7,158 nt of DNA, from contig JAUWXV010000194.1 in NCBI GenBank assembly GCA_030616165.1, forward strand, positions 1 to 7,158, given 5' to 3'. Source of the stretch: a bacterium. GTDB lineage: Bacteria > SM23-31 > JAUVVT01. Under the pieces are notes generated by a model. It did not search any database. It worked only from the letters and a program-made list of their open reading frames with translations, and was not told where the DNA came from. Made by a program: the position numbers and the translations under genes. Shown in pieces: positions 1-6,739 of the stretch (positions within the stretch are counted from its first letter, which is position 1; each line of letters begins with the position of its first letter).

Positions 1-153
1 AAATCCGCCAGAGGCGGACAAGCCCGCCAGAGGCGGACAAGCCCGCCAGAGGCGGACAAGCCCGCCAGAGGCGGACAAGCCCGCCAGAGGCGGACAAGCC
101 CGCCAGAGGCGGACAAGCCCACCAGAGGCGGACAAGCCCGCCCCTACGGATTT
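1..153. repeat. GC-rich 19-bp tandem repeat array, 7 units, with inverted flanks
   Basis: Seven consecutive 19-bp units run from 4 to 136, at 4, 23, 42, 61, 80, 99 and 118. The consensus is CCCGCCAGAGGCGGACAAG. The first unit starts with T instead of C, and the last carries CCACC instead of CCGCC; the others look identical. Each unit contains a small hairpin, CCGCC-AGA-GGCGG. The array is bounded by AAATCCG (1-7) and its inverse CGGATTT (147-153), so the block looks like an element with short inverted ends. The left end coincides with the window edge, so it may extend further. Nineteen is not a multiple of three and no reading frame is preserved, so it is not coding. Its GC content is far above the surrounding DNA. 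The units and their identity are seen directly; calling it an extragenic palindromic repeat element is inference. Confidence 0.93.
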
Positions 154-445
154 GGCATTGATAATTTGTGCGAAAAGGTATTTAATATATATAATTTCTT
201 TTTTCAGAAGACCCTAAGAAATAGTTTTTATTGGGAATAAATTTAATTTAACAAATATTTATGGATTATTCAGGTTAATTGAATTACAGAAAATGATTAA
301 AATCCTAAAATTAAAATTTAAATAAACCAATTTACTATTAGTGTTTCACGAAAATAATGATATAAATAATATAATTAATATGGATAATGAATTTTATTTT
401 CTTGAAAACATGTATCATTAATCAATAAGCCGTATTATTTCTGGA

Positions 446-467
446 TTCCCCCGAGTACTCGGGGGAA
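446..467. repeat. Perfect 22-bp palindrome (REP-like)
   Basis: The sequence TTCCCCCGAGT is followed directly by its exact reverse complement, centred on GTAC at 455-458. The immediate flanks (TGGA before, CGACA after) match the ends of the REP-type elements at 2811-2895, whose outer ends read TGGATTCC and GGAATGACA. It therefore appears to be a single copy of the same broad class of dispersed palindrome. No T-tract follows on either strand, so it is not a convincing intrinsic terminator. Confidence 0.85.
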
Positions 468-602
468 CGACATATTGAGTGTTTTTTATATATCATAACT
501 TAATTTATTTTTTATACAAATAGTAATGATTTATAGTATTGTTTATGTGTCAATGCACTACTTATAACTAATCACTTATCTAAAATATAAAAAAAATATT
601 AC

Positions 603-639
603 TTGCAACTAATCTTATATTTATATACATTAGTTGCAA
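603..639 (+). promoter_or_regulatory. Operator-like inverted repeat upstream of the radical SAM gene
   Basis: TTGCAACTAAT (603-613) is repeated as its exact inverse, ATTAGTTGCAA (629-639), with 15 nt between. The arm centres are 26 bp apart, about two and a half helical turns, which would suit a dimeric or paired-dimer DNA-binding protein. A weak promoter can be read here: TTGCAA (603-608) as -35, then 17 bp, then TACATT (626-631) as -10. Each matches its consensus at four of six positions. Transcription would then start about 50 nt before the gene at 692. The repeat is certain; its role as operator and promoter is inference. In many FCB bacteria the promoter consensus differs. Confidence 0.45.
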
Positions 640-691
640 AAAAAATTCAATTACACTTTAAAATACAAAGAAAATAAAATATTTGTAAACT

Positions 692-2563
692 ATGAAAAAG
701 ATAATATTTATAGAACCAAAGTCCGCTCATGTTCACGTTTACCAAAAGGTTGTTTTCCCGAGGCTGGGTTCAGTGTTATTGGGGACAATTTTAAAAAAAC
801 TTGGATATGAGGTAAAAGTTTTCATAGAAGAGATAGGGAAGATTGATTTCAAACAGGTATTTGATTCCGATCTTGTTGGAATTTCCACTATTACTCCTAC
901 CGCTCCAGGCAGTTATCAATATGCCCGAATGATAAAAGATGCAGGAATACCAGTAGTAATGGGTGGAACGCATGTAACATTCCAACCTGACGAGGCGTTG
1001 GCGTATGCTGATTACGTTGTCAGAGGAGAAGGAGAAGAAACTATAGTAGAACTTGTGGAGTGCCTTGAAAAGAATGGAGATTTAAGTAAGATTAAAGGAC
1101 TTTCTTATAAAGATGGCGGTAAAATCATTCACAATCCTCCCAGAGAGTTTATAAAAAATCTCGATGACATACCAATTCCCGATTATTCTATAGTAAATGA
1201 TTATAAAAAACTGGGTGTAATTTCGGTTTCAACATCGAGGGGCTGCCCATTTAACTGCACATTCTGTTCTGTCCCGGCGTTTAATGGAAAAGTCTTCCGA
1301 ACTTGTTCGGTTGATAGGGTTATCGAAGAAATTGACACACATTTAAGAAATCTTAATATGAACTATCTTTTCTTTACAGATGATATTTTTAATTACAACA
1401 AAAAAAGGGCCAAGGAAATACTAAAAAGGATGATAGAAAACAAGCTCACTCCGTTATGGGGAGCACAAGTAAGACATGAAGCATCAAGAGATGAAGAGAT
1501 GATGGAACTTATGAGAAAAGCCAATTGCGACAGGGTATTTGTGGGTTTTGAATCGATTAATCCCAAAACTCTTGAACTATATAACAAAAAAGAATGCATT
1601 AAAAATATAGAAGATGCTGTTAAAACCTTGCATAAATATAGAATAAAGGTACATGGGATGTTTGTGCTTGGCTCAGATGAAGATAATGTAGAAACAATCA
1701 AGAAAACTGGTGAATTTGCAAAAAAATTGGATATCGATTCCGTTCAATTTATGATACTTACGCCCCTTCCTGGTTCCAAATTCTTTAATTCTTTTATATC
1801 CGAAAATAAAAACTTTATCACTCAAGACTGGGGGGTTTTCGACGGTGTCCACGCCGTTCATCAGCCAAAAAAAATCACCCCATACGAGCTCCAAATAGAA
1901 GTATATAGGATTACCAAAAAATTTTATTCATGGGCTTCAATTTTAAAAATGGTAATCATCGGAGACATTTACGAAGCACATATCAAAAACACAGCAAGAA
2001 GAATTACCAAAAAATGGATTAAAGAAAACAATAATTACATAAAAAAATTAAAAGATGACCTATACAGCGAAGTGAAAAAAATTGTCGGATATCACATATC
2101 CCGTAAGAAAAAGTCGGTAACAATCGCTTCAATTTCAAAAACAATAGATTTCAAAAATACTCTTGAAACATTTTTCAAAGAATTGGGGATTAAGATTGTT
2201 GATACCAAAAAAGAACTGGCAAATATCCTTGAAGAAAAACACACATTCCTGAAAAAAGAAAAAATAAAAAAAGAGAAAATTTTATACGAATATTTAGAGA
2301 GTCTTAAGGGAAAGGTGGACTTCGTTGTTATTCCAATTGTCAAAGACTTTGAAAAGTATCAGATAAGATTCATTTCTGATATTAATGAGGTTTCAAAATC
2401 TTTCAAATCCGGTCTATCCAATCTGCCGCATATCATCAACCTTGATGTGGATATAGAGATGAAATCATTGAGAGAAACGTTTATAAAGATTGGTCTTATT
2501 TTTACTAATGATTTGAATAAAATCAGAAGAGCATATCTCAAAGCTCTGGCAGTTGCTGTTTAA
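692..2563 (+). CDS. B12-binding-type radical SAM protein with DUF2229-like C-terminal domain
   Basis: This 623-residue cytoplasmic protein has three parts. Residues 3-135 look like the cobalamin-binding-type Rossmann domain of COG1032 (BchE-like) proteins, with GIST at 63-66, VVMGGTHVT at 88-96 and VVRGEGEET at 109-117. The classic DxHxxG cobalamin ligand motif is not evident. Residues 175-400 are a radical SAM barrel: C185, C189 and C192 form CxxxCxxC after TSRG, with FFTDDIF (227-233), GFES (285-288) and TPLPGS (357-362), as in this superfamily. Residues 475-623 are unusual: TLETFFKELGIKIV (490-503), KVDFVVIPIV (541-550) and a helical end (IRRAYLKALA, 611-620) resemble DUF2229 proteins associated with acyl-CoA dehydratase activases, but no cysteines remain there. 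The start is the first ATG, after an A-rich leader with no clear ribosome site. Substrate and reaction are unknown. It stands alone on the plus strand. Confidence 0.9.
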   Translation: MKKIIFIEPKSAHVHVYQKVVFPRLGSVLLGTILKKLGYEVKVFIEEIGKIDFKQVFDSDLVGISTITPTAPGSYQYARMIKDAGIPVVMGGTHVTFQPDEALAYADYVVRGEGEETIVELVECLEKNGDLSKIKGLSYKDGGKIIHNPPREFIKNLDDIPIPDYSIVNDYKKLGVISVSTSRGCPFNCTFCSVPAFNGKVFRTCSVDRVIEEIDTHLRNLNMNYLFFTDDIFNYNKKRAKEILKRMIENKLTPLWGAQVRHEASRDEEMMELMRKANCDRVFVGFESINPKTLELYNKKECIKNIEDAVKTLHKYRIKVHGMFVLGSDEDNVETIKKTGEFAKKLDIDSVQFMILTPLPGSKFFNSFISENKNFITQDWGVFDGVHAVHQPKKITPYELQIEVYRITKKFYSWASILKMVIIGDIYEAHIKNTARRITKKWIKENNNYIKKLKDDLYSEVKKIVGYHISRKKKSVTIASISKTIDFKNTLETFFKELGIKIVDTKKELANILEEKHTFLKKEKIKKEKILYEYLESLKGKVDFVVIPIVKDFEKYQIRFISDINEVSKSFKSGLSNLPHIINLDVDIEMKSLRETFIKIGLIFTNDLNKIRRAYLKALAVAV

Positions 2564-2565
2564 GA

Positions 2566-2675
2566 CTTGCTTTCTTTGAGGAGAAAGTAAGTAAAGAACT
2601 ATAGACAGACAAGAATGTCTGTCCTACTGTTCTTTATTTTTAATTCATCCCGATTACTCGGGATGAATTAAAAAT
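2566..2675. repeat. Composite palindromic repeat, copy A (three hairpins)
   Basis: Three stem-loops follow one another directly after the stop codon at 2563. The first pairs CTTGCTTTCT (2566-2575) with AGAAAGTAAG (2582-2591), including one G-U pair. The second is a perfect 8-bp stem, GACAGACA-AGAA-TGTCTGTC (2604-2623). The third is an 18-bp perfect stem with arms 2636-2653 and 2658-2675 and loop TTAC. The first and third hairpins, joined by AAAGAACT-type sequence, recur in the same order at 3971-4054. The third has T-tracts on its 5' side and A-tracts on its 3' side on both strands, the reverse of an intrinsic terminator. Confidence 0.85.
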
Positions 2676-2810
2676 TGTTTTATGATAATATTATATTAAT
2701 ATAAGGCGACATTAGATTGCTAGTATAGTGTAACGCAATTAGCTATTATTAATAATCCACGAAGACGAATACAAAATTATAGGGTATCTTGTTCCAGATG
2801 AATATTTATT

Positions 2811-2895
2811 TGTCATTTCCGCGCAAGTGGGAATTCACTCTACGTTTAAATATGAACAATATATCAAATGGATTCCTGCTTTCGCAGGAATGACA
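2811..2895. repeat. Inverted pair of REP-type palindromes
   Basis: Two 27-bp palindromic units face each other. The left unit (2811-2837) begins TGTCATTTCC and ends GGGAATTCA. The right unit (2869-2895) begins TGGATTCC and ends GGAATGACA. After reverse-complementing, they match at 21 of 27 positions, and 31 bp separate them. This is the arrangement of the widespread REP doublets, in which each unit folds into a hairpin around a CTTTCG-like loop. The right unit is the more regular, with stem ATTCCTGC/GCAGGAAT. A short open frame runs through it and reads WIPAFAGMT, a typical spurious translation of such repeats. Confidence 0.85.
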
Positions 2896-2981
2896 ATACT
2901 TGACTTATAGTTATCTCATTTTTGTTAAAATAAATATAAAATATGTCTATATTATGTGTAATTTATTTGTGATACATTCTA

Positions 2982-3947
2982 CTAAGTAATTCTTGACGGT
3001 TCATACTTTTTTATATTGCAGTCATTTTTATTTTCACATTCGCCGCACTTTCTAATGCTCTGGATACAGCCAGAATCTTTCAATATCTTTTTTAAATCAA
3101 TATTTTTACCTTTAATTCCTGTAACACCGCTCCATTTCACGTTTTTAAGTCCGGCATTTTTTGCTGTTTTCACACTCTCTTCCATAAACTTTAAATTAGC
3201 ACCCATGCACTCTTCCATTATAAAGTTTGGTCTAAATGCGAGAAAATTCACGGGTACATAAGGTTCAATAGATGCAATAAAATCTGCAAGTGGTTGAATT
3301 TCATTATTATGTATCTCTGGAATTATCATAACTCTAATTTCCCATATTTTTTCTTCTGCATTTTTCATCAAATATTCCGCATTTCGAAGCACAGGAGTAA
3401 CATAGGCTCCAGTTAGTTGCCTGAAAACTTCATCGCTGAATGCCTTTATATCGAATGTTATTGATGTTGATATTTTTATTGTTCTTTTCAAAGAATCGAG
3501 CGTCATAAAACCATTAGTATCAAAGTTCACTTTAATATCTTTCTTAATCTTCTTTGCTTCTTTTATAACATCCTCAATCCAGGGAAGAAAAATTGTAGGT
3601 TCTCCTCCGGTGAAAAATAGCCTATCTGCGCTTATCCATTCAGCCTGTTCAGAATTTAATTCATCAACCGCCTTTCTTGCCCACTCGTAAGGTTCGTAAT
3701 AACCTTCAAATTCTCTACAATATTTGCCTTCGGGATATGTGGATATAGAAAAATTTTGACAGAAAAGGCACCTGAAGTTGCATCCTGCCAAAAATGCATC
3801 ATAAGATGATGGCGGCGCAGGATGTAAAGTCGAACTGGCAACAGTCGGAACTCCCGACGCTCTACATACACCTGCTTCTTCATACCTGTTAATACCACAT
3901 TTCCATTCACATAAATTGCAGTTCTCAAACTCTTTGTAATGTGTCAT
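2982..3947 (-). CDS. PflA-like radical SAM protein with extra cysteine clusters
   Basis: This 321-residue cytoplasmic protein belongs to the PflA-like radical SAM group (COG1180/COG1313-type). The SAM-cleaving cluster motif is C56-x3-C60-x2-C63, preceded by the typical GCNFRC. TGGEPT (113-118) contributes SAM binding, and FDIKAF with a following LTG (165-180) matches the family core. The N-terminus carries C10-x2-C13-x3-C17 followed by GINR and C28, as seen in COG1313-like proteins. The C-terminus has another cluster, C294-x6-C301-x2-C304-x5-C310. Eleven cysteines in three groups suggest auxiliary iron-sulfur sites. The substrate is unknown; the fold suggests activation of a glycyl-radical enzyme or modification of a protein or metabolite. 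The start ATG follows an A-rich leader without a Shine-Dalgarno site and fits the conserved N-terminal cysteines. It lies 168 bp downstream of the NTPase gene on the same strand, separated by a repeat, so co-transcription is uncertain. Confidence 0.92.
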   Translation of the reverse strand: MTHYKEFENCNLCEWKCGINRYEEAGVCRASGVPTVASSTLHPAPPSSYDAFLAGCNFRCLFCQNFSISTYPEGKYCREFEGYYEPYEWARKAVDELNSEQAEWISADRLFFTGGEPTIFLPWIEDVIKEAKKIKKDIKVNFDTNGFMTLDSLKRTIKISTSITFDIKAFSDEVFRQLTGAYVTPVLRNAEYLMKNAEEKIWEIRVMIIPEIHNNEIQPLADFIASIEPYVPVNFLAFRPNFIMEECMGANLKFMEESVKTAKNAGLKNVKWSGVTGIKGKNIDLKKILKDSGCIQSIRKCGECENKNDCNIKKYEPSRIT

Positions 3948-3970
3948 TGTTTTTTTTAAAAGAAATTATC

Positions 3971-4054
3971 TTACTTTCTTTTGAAAAAGAAAGTAATCAA
4001 AGAAAACTTTATACTTATTTTTAATTCCCCCGCTTAAGCGGGGGAATTAAAAAT
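3971..4054. repeat. Composite palindromic repeat, copy B (two hairpins)
   Basis: The first hairpin pairs TTACTTTCTTT (3971-3981) with AAAGAAAGTAA (3986-3996) around loop TGAA. After a short linker containing CAAAGAAAACT comes a 38-bp perfect palindrome, 4017-4054, beginning ATTTTTAATTCCCCC and centred on TTAA at 4034-4037. The order and linker match copy A at 2566-2675, which carries one extra hairpin between the two. The element lies between two minus-strand genes, and its first hairpin sits about 24 bp upstream of the radical SAM start codon. As in copy A, the A- and T-tracts are on the wrong sides for an intrinsic terminator. Whether it affects transcript stability is unknown. Confidence 0.88.
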
Positions 4055-4115
4055 GGTGAAATTTCTCTTCCGTGGGACAGAATTAATCATTTTTAATACA
4101 TTTAGTAAATTATTC

Positions 4116-4622
4116 TTATTCTAATATTTTTTTTAAAATAATATCTTTAACATCGTTTTTTATAGATACCACACAATAATCTTTCAAATTAAAAAGGTTT
4201 ATCACCCTTTCTATATTTGAATTTTTGACAACAAGAATCAAATGACCATTATAATTTTCAATCAAAAACTTTACGGTTTTATAAAATCCCTTTTTATTAA
4301 TTTCAAACTGACTAATTTCATCGATTATTTTAACTCTTGTTGAAAGGTTTTTCTTTAAAATACTATCGGCAAATTTAAATCCCTCCTCAAAGAAATAAAA
4401 ATTACAGAGTTTCTCGCCACTCATCAAATCCATTGAGGCAATGAGTCTCTCTTCACCGCTTTGAAGGTCAACCGCATAGTAAGACTTCTTTACATTTTTA
4501 TCTATCTCTGTTGTGCTTATTATGCCAGATACCGGAATGCCATTACTAATGAGATGTTCGTATACTAACCTGGCGTTTTCTGTTTTTCCCGAGTTCTTAT
4601 CACCACTTAAAATTATTACCAT
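4116..4622 (-). CDS. THEP1-like P-loop nucleoside-triphosphatase
   Basis: This small soluble P-loop protein of 168 residues matches the usual size of the THEP1/NTPase_1 family. The Walker A motif is GDKNSGKT at 7-14. The second-strand region VSGIIST (31-37) and the YYAVDLQSGEERLIAS segment (48-63) follow the family pattern, in which a regulatory-looking strand reads 'DL.tGe...la'. The Walker B-like motif is VKIIDEIS (97-104), followed by E107, resembling the DEIGxxE signature. There is no ABC signature motif, so it is not the missing ATPase of an ECF transporter. Members hydrolyse NTPs in vitro but their cellular role is mostly unsettled. It follows the TonB-dependent receptor by 143 nt on the same strand, which suggests but does not prove a shared transcript. 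A weak purine stretch (AGAGAT) lies directly before the ATG. Confidence 0.88.
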   Translation of the reverse strand: MVIILSGDKNSGKTENARLVYEHLISNGIPVSGIISTTEIDKNVKKSYYAVDLQSGEERLIASMDLMSGEKLCNFYFFEEGFKFADSILKKNLSTRVKIIDEISQFEINKKGFYKTVKFLIENYNGHLILVVKNSNIERVINLFNLKDYCVVSIKNDVKDIILKKILE

Positions 4623-4765
4623 ATCTCTATAATCTTGATAAATAGTGAATTAGAAATAAGTTAAAGAAATGACCTAAAGTTATTTCTACATTAACAGTTC
4701 TGCTTTTGCAGTCTTTAGTGGATGAGCAACTATTTTCAAAAAAGGTTTCAAAGAGGTTTTGATTA

Positions 4766-6739
4766 TCAAATTTTAATATCGGTTCCGAACATAAAACTTC
4801 TTCCGGCTTGGGGGAAACCAAATTCTGATTGATAATCTACATCAAAAAGATTATTTATCCTGAAGTAAATTGAATTTTTTAAAAACAACTTTGAGAACTT
4901 CATATTTACGAGAGTATAATTTTTGAGTGTTCCCCAATTTTTGGTATCGAAATTAATGTATCTTTGTTTCCCGGTATAAAATAATTCACCATAATAAACG
5001 AATCCATATTTCAATCTATAAGAAAAGAGCATATTTAATCTATGTTCAGGATGGTATTCCACATAATCAGACGAGCGGTCTGGTGAAACATTTTTCATCT
5101 TTAAAAATGTATAATTTATTTCATATGAAAAATCTGGAAATATAATCCTGTAAAGCGTTTCAATACCACCGCTAATAACTTTTCCAATATTATTTAACTG
5201 TCCTTGTCTGTCCCCAACCGGAACATTTACAATTAAATCTTTTATATTATCATAAAAAATTGCTACCATTCCACTTCTTTTTTCCCCGAAATTAAACCTG
5301 AAACCTGATTCGGCTGATATTGAACTTTCCGCCCTCAAGTCAGGATTGGATATACTTTTTGCACTGATATAGCCCGAATAAAGTTCTTTCAAGGTTGGAA
5401 ATCTGCTTCTCTTCCCCGCGGAAAAATTAAACGAGAATTTTTCATTAATAACATAATTTAATCCGAATTCTGGTTTAAATACCCTGAATTTTTTAAAAAC
5501 CGGATTATTATCAGCAAAAACAGGATTGATAATATCCAACCCCCCACCGAAAATCATTGAAAATTTTTCGTTCAGGCTTGCCTCATCTTCAATTCCAAAG
5601 GAATAGGTATTGGTTTCATATCTGCGGAATGGTTCATTTCTGCTGCTTTGCTCTTTATGGACGTCGCGTTTCACAGAAGCGGAGAATTTTAGAAAATTCA
5701 TCTCTTTAACATTATAGAGAAAATAAAGCATTCCTCCTGCAGAATGGTCATCGTATGTTGAATGAAAAGCATATATTTTAGTTTGCGAATTGTAATCTTC
5801 GTCATCAAAGGAATCGAGAACATTATAATATTTATCATAAAAGAGAATGCTTTTCACCATCATTTTTGGATTGATAATGAAATCAGAGGTAGAATTTAAC
5901 ACCCATTTTTTCCAGTTGGTAAATCTCCAGTATCTTGGTCTGACAGCTGTAACACTTGGTGGTAATCCTTTTTTATTATCTATATAATTAAAAGAAAAAC
6001 CAAATTTTCTTCCTGCAGAAGGATTTACAATAATTTTTGAAGAAAAACTCTTTTTAAGATAATCACTGTTACCTCTTATTTCACCTTTATTTTCACTAAC
6101 TCCTTTGAAATTTTTAGAAAGTTTAAAACCATCAGATTTAATATATCCTCCGCTTATGAAGTAACTTAAGATTTCCTTTTTACCATAATGTCTGAAGTTA
6201 TATATTCTCGAAATATTTGTACTTGAAGCGAACTTGAAGTCTAATCCATTATTGACAATTGATTCACCGGTAATAATATTTATAACACCTCCCATAGAGT
6301 TAGGACCATATAAAATTGGTGAACTTCCCTTCACCAATACAATCATATCTACATTTTCCACAGGAATTTGACTTAAGTCAACCATCCCATCAAAAGGAAC
6401 ATAAATCGGAACACCGTCAAGTAATACTGTAATCTGCCTTTGAGTATAACCTCTGATGTCCACAGTCATTTCATTCCTGGAATTGTATGCTACCCTTGTT
6501 CCGGGCAGAAACTTTAATGCTTCAGATATGTTATGGGAGTTGGTAGATTCAATTCTTTCGGGTAAGACATCATTCCTTGTGGTAAAAACTTTGGTCCTTT
6601 CTCTTTTTGCTGTTACTTCTATCTCTCCCAGATGATATACTCTCAGAGTATCTTTTGTTTGAGGTAATGAAGGGAAAACATTAAGAAATAAAATTAAAAG
6701 ATTTATTTTTAAAACCAAGATGACAATTTTATTTTTCAT
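4766..6739 (-). CDS. TonB-dependent outer-membrane receptor (BtuB-like size)
   Basis: This 657-residue protein starts with a signal peptide: basic MKNK, a hydrophobic stretch at 5-22, and likely cleavage near residue 27. A TonB-box-like segment (LGEIEVTA, 37-44) follows. The plug domain (about 55-165) has all expected landmarks: ISEALKFLPG (71-80), DIRGY (94-98), VLLDGVPIY (105-113) and LYGPNSMGGVINIIT (143-157). The rest is rich in alternating aromatic and polar strands typical of a 22-strand barrel. The total length is close to BtuB-type receptors rather than the larger SusC type. It imports a ligand across the outer membrane using the TonB/ExbBD system. The ligand cannot be read from the sequence; cobalamin, iron chelates or another scarce compound are possible. 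Its ATG overlaps the upstream EcfT-like stop codon (ATGA), indicating translational coupling. Confidence 0.95.
   Translation of the reverse strand: MKNKIVILVLKINLLILFLNVFPSLPQTKDTLRVYHLGEIEVTAKRERTKVFTTRNDVLPERIESTNSHNISEALKFLPGTRVAYNSRNEMTVDIRGYTQRQITVLLDGVPIYVPFDGMVDLSQIPVENVDMIVLVKGSSPILYGPNSMGGVINIITGESIVNNGLDFKFASSTNISRIYNFRHYGKKEILSYFISGGYIKSDGFKLSKNFKGVSENKGEIRGNSDYLKKSFSSKIIVNPSAGRKFGFSFNYIDNKKGLPPSVTAVRPRYWRFTNWKKWVLNSTSDFIINPKMMVKSILFYDKYYNVLDSFDDEDYNSQTKIYAFHSTYDDHSAGGMLYFLYNVKEMNFLKFSASVKRDVHKEQSSRNEPFRRYETNTYSFGIEDEASLNEKFSMIFGGGLDIINPVFADNNPVFKKFRVFKPEFGLNYVINEKFSFNFSAGKRSRFPTLKELYSGYISAKSISNPDLRAESSISAESGFRFNFGEKRSGMVAIFYDNIKDLIVNVPVGDRQGQLNNIGKVISGGIETLYRIIFPDFSYEINYTFLKMKNVSPDRSSDYVEYHPEHRLNMLFSYRLKYGFVYYGELFYTGKQRYINFDTKNWGTLKNYTLVNMKFSKLFLKNSIYFRINNLFDVDYQSEFGFPQAGRSFMFGTDIKI

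Larger units (their letters stand above)
154..691. other. AT-rich intergenic region without a gene
   Basis: No convincing coding frame is present on either strand: stops are frequent and composition is very AT-rich. Two structured items are present, a 22-bp perfect palindrome at 446-467 and an inverted repeat at 603-639, both listed separately. The last 50 bases before the gene at 692 are an A-rich leader with no Shine-Dalgarno match. Confidence 0.75.
2564..2981. other. Convergent intergenic spacer filled with palindromic repeats
   Basis: This 418-bp spacer lies between two genes transcribed towards each other. It holds a composite of three hairpins (2566-2675) and an inverted REP pair (2811-2895), both listed separately. 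Between them (about 2690-2810) is AT-rich sequence with no recognised feature. No hairpin followed by a clear T-tract is visible for either gene. The second hairpin (2604-2623) is followed by moderately T-rich DNA and is the best, though weak, terminator candidate for the plus-strand gene. Confidence 0.7.

Noticed and set aside
1-153. CRISPR array
   Set aside because: The 19-bp units abut with no variable spacers, so this is a plain tandem repeat; no cas genes are visible.
2743-2910. Short plus-strand open frame reading EDEYKIIGYLVPDEY and ending in WIPAFAGMT
   Set aside because: There is no start codon before the interesting part, and the second half is simply the REP pair translated. The first 20 codons might be a gene remnant, but that cannot be supported.
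3016-3261. Plus-strand 81-codon frame
   Set aside because: It lies entirely antisense to the well-supported radical SAM gene and its composition is what the opposite strand of that gene would give.
4017-4054. Intrinsic terminator for the NTPase gene
   Set aside because: The stem is strong, but on both strands the T-tract precedes and the A-tract follows the GC core, which is the reverse of an intrinsic terminator. The same applies to 2636-2675.
4627-4821. 64-codon minus-strand frame between receptor and NTPase
   Set aside because: It begins inside the 3' end of the receptor gene in another frame, has no recognisable domain and looks like a shadow; the gap at 4623-4765 otherwise holds nothing recognised.
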